Assembly (NCBI GenBank): GCA_003508835.1
Contig: PUFA01000649.1
Coordinates: 62,001 to 126,000, forward strand
DNA from: Eonycteris spelaea
Taxonomy: Eukaryota; Chordata; Mammalia; Chiroptera; Pteropodidae
Direction of reading: 5' to 3'
DNA: 64,000 nt
Of the stretch, positions 26,601 to 38,965 are shown piece after piece. The notes under the pieces were generated by a model. The model was not told where the DNA came from and searched no databases. It saw nothing but the letters and a program-made list of their open reading frames with translations. The translations under genes were made by a program, and so were the position numbers. Numbering within the stretch: the first letter of the stretch is position 1; each line of letters opens with the position of its first letter.

Positions 26601-28140
26601 TTTCTTAAATTTAATGAGGCTTGTTTTGTGACCTCCCATGGAGTCTACCTTGGGAAATATTTCATGTGCACTTGAGAAATAATATAGATTTGGCTGCTTC
26701 GATGTGAAACACTCTAAATATATCAATTAAATTTATCTGATCTAGTGTGTCTTTTAAGGCCACTATTTCCTTCTTGATTTTTTGTCTGGAAGATCTGTCC
26801 ATTAATATCATTGACGTGCAAAATTCCCTTCTGAGGCCGTATTCCTTTACGTCTATCAATATTAGCTTTATATATTTAGGTGCTCCTCTGTTGTGGGAAT
26901 AAATGTTTACTAGGGTTATAGCCTCTTGTTGGATTGATCCTTTTATCATTATGTAATGTTCTCCTTTGTCTCTTTTAATAGCTTTTGTCTACAGCGTCTT
27001 TTGTTTTATCATCTCTATTAGTATGACATATCTTTTTTCCATATCTTTAATTTCCAGTCAGTGTGTATCTTTTTATTGAAAGTGGATATCTTGTAACAAT
27101 ATATGTATAGATCTTATTTTCTTATTCATTCAGCAATCTTATGTCTTGATTGGAAGATTTTATTCATGTACATTGAACGTGATTATTGCCATATTATTAT
27201 TTATATTTATATTATTATTTTCTTCCCCTTCTTCTAAAGAAGTCACTCCAATCTTTCTTCTATGCTGCATTGGTGTTGATACGTTTCTTTCGCTTTTTCT
27301 TGACTGGGAAGCTCTTTATCTGTCCTTTAATTCTAAATGACAGCCTTGCTAAGTAGTCTTGGCTATAGGTTTTCACTGTTCATTACTTGGAGAATCTCAT
27401 GCCAATCTCTTCTGGCCTGTTGAGCCATCAGCTGACAATGTGATGGGAGCTCAGTTGTAAGTGACCAGCTGCCTTTCTCTTGCTGATTTTTAGAATTTTC
27501 TCATTGTCTTTAATCTTTGCCATTTTAATGGTGATGTGTCTTGGTTTAAGCCTCTTTGAATTCTTCTTGTTTAAGACTCTCTGCACTTCCCGACCTTTAG
27601 TGTTTATTTTCTTTTAACCAGGCGAGGGACGCTTTTCATTATTATTACTTCAAATAGATTCTCAGTCCCTTGTTATTTCACTTCTCCTTCTGATACAAAT
27701 TTTGGTACACTTAATGTTGTCCCAGAGGCCCCTTATATTATCCTTATGTTTTTAATTTTTTTCTTTCTTTTTTTTCTGTTCCAATTGGTTATTGTCTGCT
27801 ACCTTATCTTCTAAATCGCTGATTTGATTCTCTGCTTCATCTAATCTACTGTCAATCCTTTCTAGTGTATTTTTTATTTCAGTTACTGTATTCTTCATTT
27901 CTGACTTTTTAAAAAGATTTCTATCCTTTCTATGCTTTTTTATGCTTTCTATCACTTTGTTGAAGTTCTCACTGAGATCAACTATTCTTTCCCTAAGTTC
28001 ATTGAACATCCATTTAACCAATGTTTTGAACTGTGTATTTGGCAGGTTGTTTGCCTTCAATTCATTTGATTCTTTTCTGGAGTTCTTGCCTGGTATTTCA
28101 TTTGGGATATTTCTTCATTTTTTCATGCCTGAGGCTCCCT
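23640..28140 (-). mobile_element. LINE-1 copy 2, degenerate (ORF2 and ORF1 relics)
   Basis: On the minus strand ORF1 occupies about 28120-27270; an N-terminal coiled-coil piece is open at 27752-28060 with NNLPNTQFKTLVK and SDLEDK blocks. ORF2 runs from about 27190 to 23640; an endonuclease piece at 26662-26949 contains QQEAITLVNIYSHN, and RT-region pieces lie near 24998-25192. It is homologous to L1 copy 1, with numerous independent indels; for example the (TG)n of copy 1 is absent here. It forms the left portion of tandem unit B. Confidence 0.85.
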
Positions 28141-28999
28141 GCCAGCATCCTATGAGCTTCAGCAACTGAAAGCACCTCTGGTTGTATGCAAGTTGGGTGA
28201 TGCAGGGTCCCAAGGAGTCACTACTTCAGGGCCAGTTGTGTTTCCCATGTTAGTACAGACTCAGATTTCATGCCATTGCTAGCCCTGTGAGCCCTTGTAA
28301 AACCTTAAATTACAATAAGGCCAGCTACTCCCTGCCTCAAGCCAACAGACCCCAGAGATTTGTTCAAGAAATACTGATTTGTACTTAAGCTATTTACGAT
28401 TTCTACAGCACTAACTGGTACAAAGCACAATGTGATGGCACTTTTAGAGACAGCAGCTTCAGATCTAAACAAAGGTGATGAGATGAGTTTCAGATGACTT
28501 AATAGTGGCAATACATAATTTTCTTCTTTTTCAATTAAGGAGATAGAAGCAAATAACTGGTCACCTCAGCATAAGAGGCACATGATCTAGTCTGTGAGCC
28601 ACTGGGAGGGAGATAGAGATGAAACGAGGTTTTTGTCTCAGAAGTCCTCCCATCTTAATCTTTCTTGTCACTTCTGATGAAAAAAATATAAGTGGAATTG
28701 CCTTAAGGTACACTAAAGCTAAAAATCTGAACAGGCTTTTCACTCAGTAACTTTTAATTCTATTTGTTAACAGCCTTAATAGAGAGCTTTCCCTCCTGGT
28801 TAAGAGAATAGGGATGGATTGGGAGACCATGGCCACCCAAGATTTGGTTAATTTGGACAATCAACTTGTCTGTCCCCTAGATGAGCAACCCAAAAGTAAG
28901 GTTGCCAAGATCTTTAATTTTCAGCCTTGGCAAATGTGAGGCCCTATGTGAGGCCAAAAAACTCTAAACTCAAGCCAGTATTACAAAGTGTGACGGTAC

Positions 29000-30285
29000 T
29001 GGAAAGGGATTACTGTAAGTATAAGCATTAAAGACATTCTCAGCCTTTTAAGCAGCCCTTTCAAGGCCCTCCTACTCCCCAGAAATAGGACACCAAGGAC
29101 CTACAGAGCTTTTTCCACTTTACCCTCATCTGCTTGTAGAAAGTTCTCTTCAGACTGTCTATTCTCCCTGACAGTGGTGTTGAACTCTGGGTGCTCAGCC
29201 CCACTGTCCAAACTCACCTCTGCCTTGGAGTAATAGCACAGTTCAAAGGCGTGGATGTCAGATACACTCAGCAGGTTCAGTCTCTGAACCTAAGCATTTT
29301 TGTTCAAGCTTCTTAAGATACACACTGTTTTTCACTAGTTCCTCTGCCTCTTCTTCTACTAGACTGAGACTTCCTAGGGAGGTGTCCTGCTGGAATGTCC
29401 ACTCCCCAAAAGGGAGAAATAATATTACAGTTTGAGAGCAACTGTCAGAATGGACAATTAGATATATTAAATAGCATTTAAACATCTTTAATTGCTTTTG
29501 TTTTTGATGGTACAGGAGCTGAATCAGAGAGCACTAATCCATTGTCCTTATTGGACCAACTGCCATCTTCTTTATGGGCAAATATGCTAACTGATATTGT
29601 CAGAATCCACAATGCACCTTTTATTAAGGTTCAATTTGGTCCTTCAAACCTTTTCCAGAATTCATCAAATCCTCTAAGGTAAAAGGCCCTTCAAGGTTTA
29701 AAACCTATAATAGAAGATGACATAACTTAGAGCCTTATTATTCCTTACACTAGCCCCTGTAATACCACTATTTTACCTGTAAGGAAGCCAAAGGGTTGAG
29801 GGTGGAGGTTAGTGCAGGACCTTTGGTCAAAATTTACATCATTGTTCCTGACACCTTGCTGCTCCTAACCCTCATACACTACCAGCATCTATCCAAACTA
29901 GAAGTAAATTCTTATGGTAACCGATTCATGCATGTACTGCATTCTATGGTGTCTCAGATAATGAAGCTAGCCAATAATTTTTGCCTTTGCCTGGGAAGGA
30001 AAACAATGTGTTCACACATTTGGTTCAACATTTGGAATATCACATCAGAACAAGGACTACACCTGGATTCACATGGGCTTCCTGGGCTCCTAAGTTTCAC
30101 AAGGCCCAAAATTAAGTGCTAATTGTGAGATTTTCTTGGGCTAATCATCTCTTACCGAAATTGGATCTCAAATATCTCTCTTATGGCAAAATTTCTAAAT
30201 GTATTACTAAAGAAGGACAGTTCTGACTCAATTTCTTGGGAAGAACAGGATGACATAGTCTTCAAAGCCTTAAGAAAGAGTTTAA
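29000..30285 (+). pseudogene. Class I endogenous retrovirus pol relic, copy B (truncated)
   Basis: Counterpart of the first part of the unit A pol relic. The protease-like region is near 29165-29200 (the DSG codons survive, the following Ala is Val). The reverse transcriptase N-terminal region is at 29630-29790 and RT continues to about 30280. Several stops and frameshifts break it at different places from copy A. The rest of RT, RNase H, integrase and LTR are missing, and L1-derived sequence starts at about 30290. Confidence 0.7.
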
Positions 30286-30289
30286 TAAT

Positions 30290-30960
30290 ATATAAAATAT
30301 AAAAATGCAGATAACTTCAACAAAATAATTCTTTCAATAAATTAAATATTAAGACAAATAACATTTGTTTTTGACTCAGTTGTTCTTTAATAACAATCCC
30401 TCTTCTGGATATCTACCCCAAAACTAGAAAACATTCATCTCTAAAGACGTGTGCATCCCAATGTTCATAGTAGCATTATTCATGGTGGCCAAGACTTGGA
30501 AATGACCTAAGTGCCCTTCTATAGATGATTTAACAAAATTGTGGTACGTACATACAGTGGAATATAATTCAGCCTCTAGAAAAGATAAATATTGTAATTT
30601 GTGACAACATGAATGAATCTTGAGATCATCATGGTAAGTGAAATAAGTCAGACAGAAAAGTTGAAAACCATGTGCTTTCACTTATATGTGAGACTTAAAT
30701 ATGTAATTAACAAATGAATAAGACAAAGAGAAACTCATAGACACAGACAAGAGTTTAGCGGTTACCAGAGGGAAGAAGGGAGGACGGGAGAGGTAGATAA
30801 GGGAAAAGGGGTTCAAAATATGGGGAAGGAAGGATATTTGACTTTGGATAGTAAACACACAATGGAGTATATATAATTATGTATTATTGAATTGTACACT
30901 TAAAATCTATATAATGTTTTTAACTAATGTCACCACAATTAATTTTAAAAAATTGAAGAA
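30290..30960 (+). mobile_element. LINE-1 3' fragment
   Basis: ORF2 C-terminal remains (the CATCCCAATGTTCATAGTAG stretch at about 30452) followed by the L1 3'UTR, ending in an A-rich segment near 30935-30965. The same fragment occurs at 48600-49260 (unit C) and inverted at 57022-57665, so it was present before unit C was copied. Confidence 0.85.
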
Positions 30961-33900
30961 AGAATAATATATAAATAACATTTAGTTTTTGCCCCAAGAG
31001 CTGGCAGAGACAACATGAAAACCTTAGGGAGTTTTCCGTGCCCCTCCCTCAGGCTGGCCTGAGGCCACCCTGCTTTATTAATGACTTTCCATTCATTGTC
31101 CTAGACACAGGGGCATTGTCCAATGAACACAAACCAAATAAGAAGAATTAGAATGAACATCCATGAACTGAAACCTAAATCAAGGATGCAGACATGTCTT
31201 CATGGATGCATTTTAAATGAGAAGTCCAGATTTGAGAGGTGAGTTTGTAATTTTATTAGAAAGTACTCATGGAAGTTTGCTCTAGAAATGCACAGAGCAC
31301 TGCCCAGGAGTTAGGAAGAAAGGGACCTACTGCTTCTAATACATGTTTTTATCAAGAAACATGCAAAATGCTTTAGGAGCATTTTGATTATATTCGTAAA
31401 GAATTGGTCTTTATTAAGCAATGAGATCAAAGATAAAGTCACATCTCATTAACTAGAGGACTTCAAAAGAAAAATTATATTTTTATTCTACTATGTATCA
31501 AATTACTATATGTAGATTTAAAAAGGAAATGCAAAAATTAGATGGCTACATGTGAAATTTTTAAAGACAAAGTTTTATTTATTCCTAAAATGTGCATTAT
31601 CTTTAGTTCTGATAAAAAAAAATTCATGATCACAAATATTATTCCCTAGATAGATAGTGAAAAATGGTGAAGTGTTGATGTTATGTGTGATCTTCTTCCC
31701 TGAATTGCTATATGTAGATTTAAAAAATTAAATGCAAAGAATTGGATGGTTACTTATGAACTTTTTTTAACACAAAAATTTATTTATTCGTAACACATAT
31801 GTTATCATCAGTTCTGGAAAAAAAAAAAAACTTTTGTGATCACAACTAATACATCCTAGAAGGAAGGCGAAAAATGATGAAGTTGTTGATGTAATGTGGG
31901 ACCTTCTTCCCTGAATTGTGGGTTCAACACAACCCTCTCTCAAGGCTGCTACATTCATGAAATGTAGGCACTGGGAACATGATGGCAGGTGATGGATGTG
32001 AAAATAAGAGTCCAGGATTGCGAAGGTGAAACCACAGATGGCAGGAGAATTCGTGTGTTGATTGACCAAAGGAATATATACAATAAGTGTGTTTAACAGG
32101 AGGCTTAACAATAAGAAGTATTCATGATCATGCAGGGAGGGACTCCAAGACTAAGGGGGTTGTTTTTTTTTTTTTAATAACTTTTTTAATAGGCTATTAT
32201 AATACTGTTGCAATCATATTGAATAGGCTACTTTTCTCACTTTATATAATATATTTCCAAGTTTCTGCATACACTATATGTTATAATTTTATGACTGCAA
32301 GTATTCATGGTTAGCTTTGTGAGTGGTATGATGAAGCTAGAGACCCCTACAGAAACCTCGGGCCAGAGTGGGAGTTGGCAGTAATTGTAAGAATGAGAAA
32401 TATAAGTTTTTATATGGACTTTTACTTTAAGCAGTGAAAGTCCACCAGTAGCCACATCTTAATTCACTCTTTGGGCAGTATGCTTGCATATTGAAAGGAA
32501 ATGGTGCTTCAGTCCAGGATTAGATTAGAGATGGGTGCCAGGTGGCTGCTTTTTACATAGTGTGGGGCAGAAGTGCCTGGAGGACCAGCACAGACAATAG
32601 TTTGGTGTTTTGTGTTGTTTGTTTAAGCTAAACACATGGAAGATGTCAGAATTGCAAGAGAGATGAGATGAGGTTGGATGAGAGTTAATGAAATGGTGAG
32701 GTGGTCCATACTCACCCATGGGAACATATCAACTGCATACACAGTTGATTCAATGGCTAACGTCACACCTGAATCCAAGTGTAGTAGACCTGGAGGGTTA
32801 GTTTCCCAAGCACAGTTGTGCTAGTCAGGGCTGGTGGTCATGAGTTGCCCGGGCTTTAGCTCAGTGCTGACTGTCCTGCTGCTGGCCTCATGCACTCACT
32901 GAATCCTAAAGGAATAGACATATTACAACAGCATAAGCAACCTGAAAAAATTGCTCTTGTGACTCACTTGGGAGCATTAAAAAGAGAAAACACTTCATCA
33001 TTGCATAGTCATAGTAGATGACAATGTGCAAATGAAGACAGAGATGTAAACTAAAAAGATCGAAGCTACATTAACTGAGAGTTTCTTAACAAAATTGACT
33101 CTTTGAGCTAGATCATTCTTTGTCTGTGAGTGTCCTGTGCTTATTAGAATATTTAGCAGCACCAGCTACATGGCAGTAGTGACAGTCAAACACATCTCCA
33201 GACATTGCCCAAAGTCCCCTGGGGAGAGGACCCATTCGCCTCCCAGATAAGAACCACTTGCTTAACTGATAACATATGTCAAATGGGTTCAGCACTCACT
33301 ATGTATTGCCCTGTTTAAAAGTTTTATGCCTGTTAGTTTGTAAGTGACAAGCTCAGATCGATGTTACATTCCTAATAAGTGGCAGTACTAGAGGTAAATT
33401 GAAGGTTTGACAGTTAATAATGTGCAATTTATTTGTGAATGTATCAGTATCTCTCATCCTGAAACAGCACAAAGCTGTGTCCCTGCTGGAGCACACTGTG
33501 CACATGTGTGTGTGCATGTGCACGTGCATGTATGCATATGTAATATTGATTTTAGTGAATTCTAACTTATTAAATTATGGGAACACGTACGCAGTATAAA
33601 TTCTCACTTTCTTGAAAATGTAATTTGATTAAATGCTAAATAACATACTTAAATGTTTAAATAACTCGAGGAATGCATGTTATTAACACATTAAACACAC
33701 TTTGTATCTCCTATCCTGGGGTTTGCTTAGTTAAGCATTGGCGAATGAGAAACCTCACACAAGATGACACCCACAGATGCATAATTATGCACTGTAAGGG
33801 AGGTAGCATGTTTGGAATGTACACGTGAGCTCTTGCTAGTTTGGCTCCCTAAAAGATTCAAAAAACATAAATTTTTTTAATGTAAACAATGTGTCGTTGA

Positions 33901-36900
33901 TAAAGTAGGCTAATTCCTGGTAAGAATTATTGCTGGTTTGAAAAGCCACCCAGAAAGAAGGAAAACCAAATTTTGAAATTGCTTTTAATTTGAGACACAA
34001 CTCTGCATAGAGAATCAGAAAACAGGAATTCTGGAACTGGCTATTTATGTGGTAACTGTGCAGTTTTGATGAAATGACTATAAATCATTGGGTCTTTGTG
34101 CTTTATTTTTTAATCTGTGTAACCATACAAGTACCAACAATAAATACATGAATTCAAATATTGAAAAATTTTTCTCTATACATTACTTCCCAACTTTCTA
34201 AGAAAAAGATAAGAAAAATGAGCTAAGGAAGGAAAATATTTACAGAAATGTGATGTGAGTCCCTTTCAAACTCATGATGCAACCTACAGATAGAATGTCC
34301 ACAACCTTACTTAGGGGCAGTATGGGTGGTGTTTGGGAAAAAATATTTCTACATAGGGACACATTTTATAAAAAGCAACATATGATTTAGACTTCAAATA
34401 GAATTCCTAAGGTATTATATACCTCTGAGTGATATCATGAAGCCTTTCTTCTCCCACTTACTAGAGGCTGGTGTGAACTCTTGGGTTGCTGCAGCACAAC
34501 AGTGAAAACAGCAAGAGCAGGAGACCCAAGGAAGCATGGCTAGGGAGATGTGAACTGCAAAGTCTTTAAACTCTAAAACACTTTTATTGGGACATAAAAT
34601 AACCTGTCAAATACATTTTCCATCATATACTGCTTAGTTTGAATAGAGAATTCCTGTGTAAATAGTTTGGGGTGGCTAAAACATGAACCTCATATTTCTG
34701 ATTCACAACCTCTCATACAGATAGGGATAAGTATATGTTTTAAGCTCATAATATAAGGAAAGTCACTTAAATTCTCTGAATGTCAGTTCTTTTACAAATA
34801 TGGATGGTAATACCAACCTTAGAAGCTTGTTGTCAAGTTGGCATAATTCCTGACACCTGTCAGGCTGCTAGCGGGGATGGGCAATAGATTCATGCCTGAG
34901 TCTTCCCTCATATGGATGTAATTGCCCCGGAGCATGACGTGACCTTTCTCTCACCCAGTGTACAATGTTAGACAGGTGCTGTTTTCTCCTGTATATTGTG
35001 AAATAGATTGTGACGATTAAGTGTCAATGATTTTTTGTTTTGTTGTTTTTTTTAAATGTTAATGTTTTTAGGGTTATTAAAAGTAATCAAAAGAGGTGAT
35101 TTTTAAAATTAACTGTAAATAGGTTAGTCATTGTTATTTCAAAGGCTAGAAGCAGAAAAAAAAACTCGTCGAAATAATCTTATAGAAGTTTCTATGTCCA
35201 TTTAAAAATGTTCTTCTCTTTAAAATATACATATAATGTGTATGATTGATTCTTTTGTAGGAAGATCCTTTTACTTTAGTGAAGCCCTAGTCTAAATGGC
35301 ATAACTAAAAATTGCACACTCCGTGGATCCAGTACCAGGTCTGATGGGTCACCTGCTATTTCCATGACCTCTTCATATCCCTCATAGTCTTATGTCTATG
35401 ATACTATGAGTCATACAGTAACTTGTTAGTAGTAAATAATAAATACTTGTTAAATTTTGCTGCCGTAAGTCCTATTTAAAAAAAAAAAAAACAATGATAA
35501 GCAGTGATAGTAAAACTTATCAAACACTGCTTTGGCAACAGGATAAATAATTCAGACTAATGTAATATATCTTGATAGCAACTTAATATGTTGTCAGCTA
35601 CAGAAAACCAAAGGACATTTTAAGAAAAATGTTTACTCTTTCTTAGTTAGTATATCATATGTTATCATAGTGGTTCTCATGCATTTTGCTGGACTCTGTG
35701 AATGGTCTTTGAGCCGTGGCTCATATTGTTCATTCTGAGAAATAATCTAATAATTTAATTCCTTATTTTTTATGCACATTTGTAGAAATATCCTATTCAT
35801 ACATAAGTATTCCTGCTCACTTTCCTAATTTCCAATATATTATTTTTTACTATACTTCTCTTTTTTCTTTATTTTTACTTTCAATTTTGTATAGGCCTAT
35901 TTACCTCAATCTTCCTGGAAGATTTTTTGACATTTCTTTTCAAAACTATGAATTAATTATTTATATTGGTTAATTCTTTCAAATTTTCAAGAGCACTAAT
36001 TTTGTAGAATAACATGTTGTACTTTTTAAAGATGTAACTTATTTAAAAATATTTTTGTCTACATTTTCTCTTTTTTTCTTAATTTTTGCTCTGTGTATAT
36101 TTTAATCTCCTCTTTCTTGACTTTCTCAAAAATCTAGGCATCTATAGATTTATAATCCGTATGAGTCATATAGTAACTTGTTAGTTCTAGTTGTTCCAGG
36201 ACATTCCTGGTATTAAAATTGAAAGCCTCATATTCCAAGAGCTTCCTCATTTGGAGCAAACAAGTATGGTTGGGAGCCTACCAATCTGGCATGATGTCAA
36301 AGTTTTTCTACTGGTAGATTTATTTGGAATGTTATTTCCTCCAATCCCCACAGTTTCTTGAAATGACAAAATTTTCCCCATTAATTGAATAACCATTTTC
36401 CATTCAAATTCCATCAACTAAAATATATTAAAATCTTCCATCTGACATTTCTTTCTTTCTGTATTTTTAATCTCATGTTAATTAACATTTGATGATACCT
36501 GAGCCTCTGGTTAATGGTGGCTGCAGTGCCCATGGAATTCAGAAGATCCGGAAAGAGGTCTACCATCTACTAATGAGTGAACAATTGAAAAGGAAGACTA
36601 AAAATGATGATAATGCAAGAATCCCACAATCAAGACTATTAGTGCGTACCTGATAATATTAGAGAATAAAGCCTGATATTTTTCTTAGCTCATGACTCTT
36701 AATGATAAATGAGTTTTAGGAGATTTTACTCAGCAAAGTTATCAAAGATATCTAAGATAGCAAAGAGCTAATTTAGGTTCCCAATATGAGAAAAAAAAAA
36801 GAATTACAATTACATGTTTCAATATGGGGGAAAAAGTTGTAATTACATGTTTCAAATGATGATAAAAAATCCTGAATACAGGAAAAAAATGTCACCTTCT

Positions 36901-37330
36901 GTGTATCACTAAATTCATTTATATAATGAGCCAAACAATATTCATTTAAACTGATACCCATTTGTAGTCAGTCTTGGCATAAGAATTATGCTTATGTTTA
37001 ATTAAAATATTTGATATATATGATACATGAATTTGTGATAGTCAATAATCATTTATATCCAATTCAAGTATGTAGAGATATTTTCATTTTGTTATTTCAC
37101 GGATTCCTTACAAAAGACTTGGATGCAAATGTACACCACCTGAACTTTGATTTTGGATAAGAGAATGGGACTTTTTTTCAAAATAAGAAAGTTTGATTAT
37201 TCACTTAATGAGCTGGATATTAATAAAATATTGAGAGTTAGAATAAAAACAAAATTAAAAAAAACAATACACAGTTCACAATTCTTTATTTACCATACAT
37301 GCATGCATATCTTCTCTCTTCTTTCAGGAA
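30960..37330. other. Non-coding interval upstream of OR pseudogene B
   Basis: About 6.4 kb without a recognisable gene. 30960-34390 aligns with unit C (49260-52661), 36040-36690 with the palindrome spacer (52781-53460) and 36840-37010 with 53461-53640. Short open frames are not conserved between copies. Confidence 0.8.
37325..37327 (+). promoter_or_regulatory. Splice-acceptor-like CAG before OR pseudogene B
   Basis: A pyrimidine-rich CTTCTCTCTTCTTT tract is followed by CAG 13 bases before the OR start codon, as expected for the 3' splice site joining a 5'UTR exon to a single coding exon. In copy A the same position reads CTG, so the acceptor is destroyed there. Confidence 0.5.
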
Positions 37331-37339
37331 AGCCAACGA

Positions 37340-38331
37340 ATGGAGAAACACAACCAAACGTCAACTGATTTCTTCTTATTGGGATTGCTCCCACCATCAA
37401 AAATTGGGCTGTTCTTCTTCTCCTCATTATCCTCATGTTCCTGATGGCTCTGCTTGGCAACCTGTCCATGGTCCTCCTGATCATGCTGGACGTCCAACTC
37501 CACACCCCCATGTATGTCTTCCTGAGCCAACTCTCCCTCATTGATCTGAACTACGTCTCCACCATTGTCCCCAAAATGGCTTTCAACTACCTGCTGGGAA
37601 CAAGTCTATCTCGTTCATTGGGTGTGGGGTTCAGAGCTTCTTCTTCTTGACTTTAGCAGGCACAGAAGGACTGCTGTTGACATGCATGGCCTATGATCGC
37701 TATGTGGCCATTTGCTTTCCTCTCCACTATCCCACCTGATGAGTAAAAGGGTGTGTGTACTGATGATAGCAGGATCTTGGACGATGGGCGCTATCAACTC
37801 CTGTGCCCACACTGCATACGCCTTACATATCCCCTACTGCCAATCCAGAGCCATCAACCATTTCTTCTGTGATGTCCCAGCTATGCTGACTCTGGCCTGC
37901 ATGGACACCTGGCTCTATGAGGCACAGTGTTTGCAAGCACCACCTGTTTCTCTTGTTCCTTTCATTACTATAGTGTGTTCCTATGGCCGGTGCTCCTTGC
38001 TGTTCTCCGCATGCGTCAGAGGCAGGGAGGAAGAAGGCCTACTGGACCTGCAGTACACATCACCGTGGTGACTTTGTACTATGCACCCTTTGTTTACACT
38101 TACCTACGCTCAAGATCCCTGAGATCTCCAACAGAAGACATGGTACTGGCTGTCTTCTACACCATCCTGACCCCAGTGCTCAACCCCATCATCTACAGTC
38201 TGAGAAACAAGGAGGTGATGGGGGCCTTGAGGAGAGTGATTCAGAGAACTCCACTGTGTGAAAATGTAAACACAGTTGCATTAGCCCTGCAGCCTCACAG
38301 GGAGGTCACATCGAAATTGTATAGTTATTAG
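37340..38331 (+). pseudogene. Olfactory receptor pseudogene, OR2L-like (copy B)
   Basis: The start ATG at 37340 gives MEKHNQTSTDFFLLGLLPPS, close to copy A. The frame is lost within TM1 (about 37405-37430), regained at 37435-37650 ([20 protein letters not shown]), and shifts again near 37600, so the following [10 protein letters not shown] lies in another frame. It also breaks at about 37732 (stop just after the DRY region), around 37925 and around 37985. The final frame 37927-38331 carries the KKAY-type TM6 remains, YAPFVYTYLRS, and the TPVLNPIIYSLRNKE TM7 motif. Unlike copy A it keeps DRY, the GN motif and the HTAYALHI segment, so most lesions in the two copies are independent. Nonfunctional as written. 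Confidence 0.9.
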
Positions 38332-38334
38332 GAA

Positions 38335-38965
38335 AAATATAATACCAAGATGAGAACAGGGGCTAAATTAATATAGAACATTAATATAATTGAGATTAGA
38401 CAAAATAATTATATTTTTCCTACCTTCATTTTTGTTTCATTTGTTGTAATATTTCAATGAACGTAAAGGGCATATATTTTACTCTAATGTGTGGACAATA
38501 AAGTTGTACCAATATGTAGAAATAAAAATTAAAACTACCAAACTTCATGCTATCATTCACTATACTACTTCTATTATACTTTTTGTATCACCCAAATGGC
38601 TAAAATAAGTGAAAAGGACACTAAATGTTATACCATTGCTGTGTTCATTTGACAGTATATATCTGTTTTTATTTCTATTAGAGTTTTCTTTTAGCTGGTG
38701 AATGCTGGTTCCTCTACTTCCCATTTTTCAGAGGTGATAAATATGAAGACAGGAAGAGGGTTCTGTAGGAAATTACAAGTCCTTACAACACTATAAAGCA
38801 AACAAGTTTATATATCTTTCATGAAAGGTTTCCTGGAAACGTAGGGGTGAATTTTAAAAAGTAATTTATTTACAGGTCTACACAACCTTCGGAATAAATG
38901 AATATAGCTGGGGAGATGCAAAATGGACTATGGAAGAATGAGAGACACTTTATAAAAGGATTAAT
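38335..38965. other. Non-coding sequence downstream of OR pseudogene B
   Basis: Matches 16830-17515 of unit A. No gene is seen. It ends at an L1 5'UTR stub (38966-39030, GAGACAAGATGG stretch) which is cut by the L1 that follows. Confidence 0.75.
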
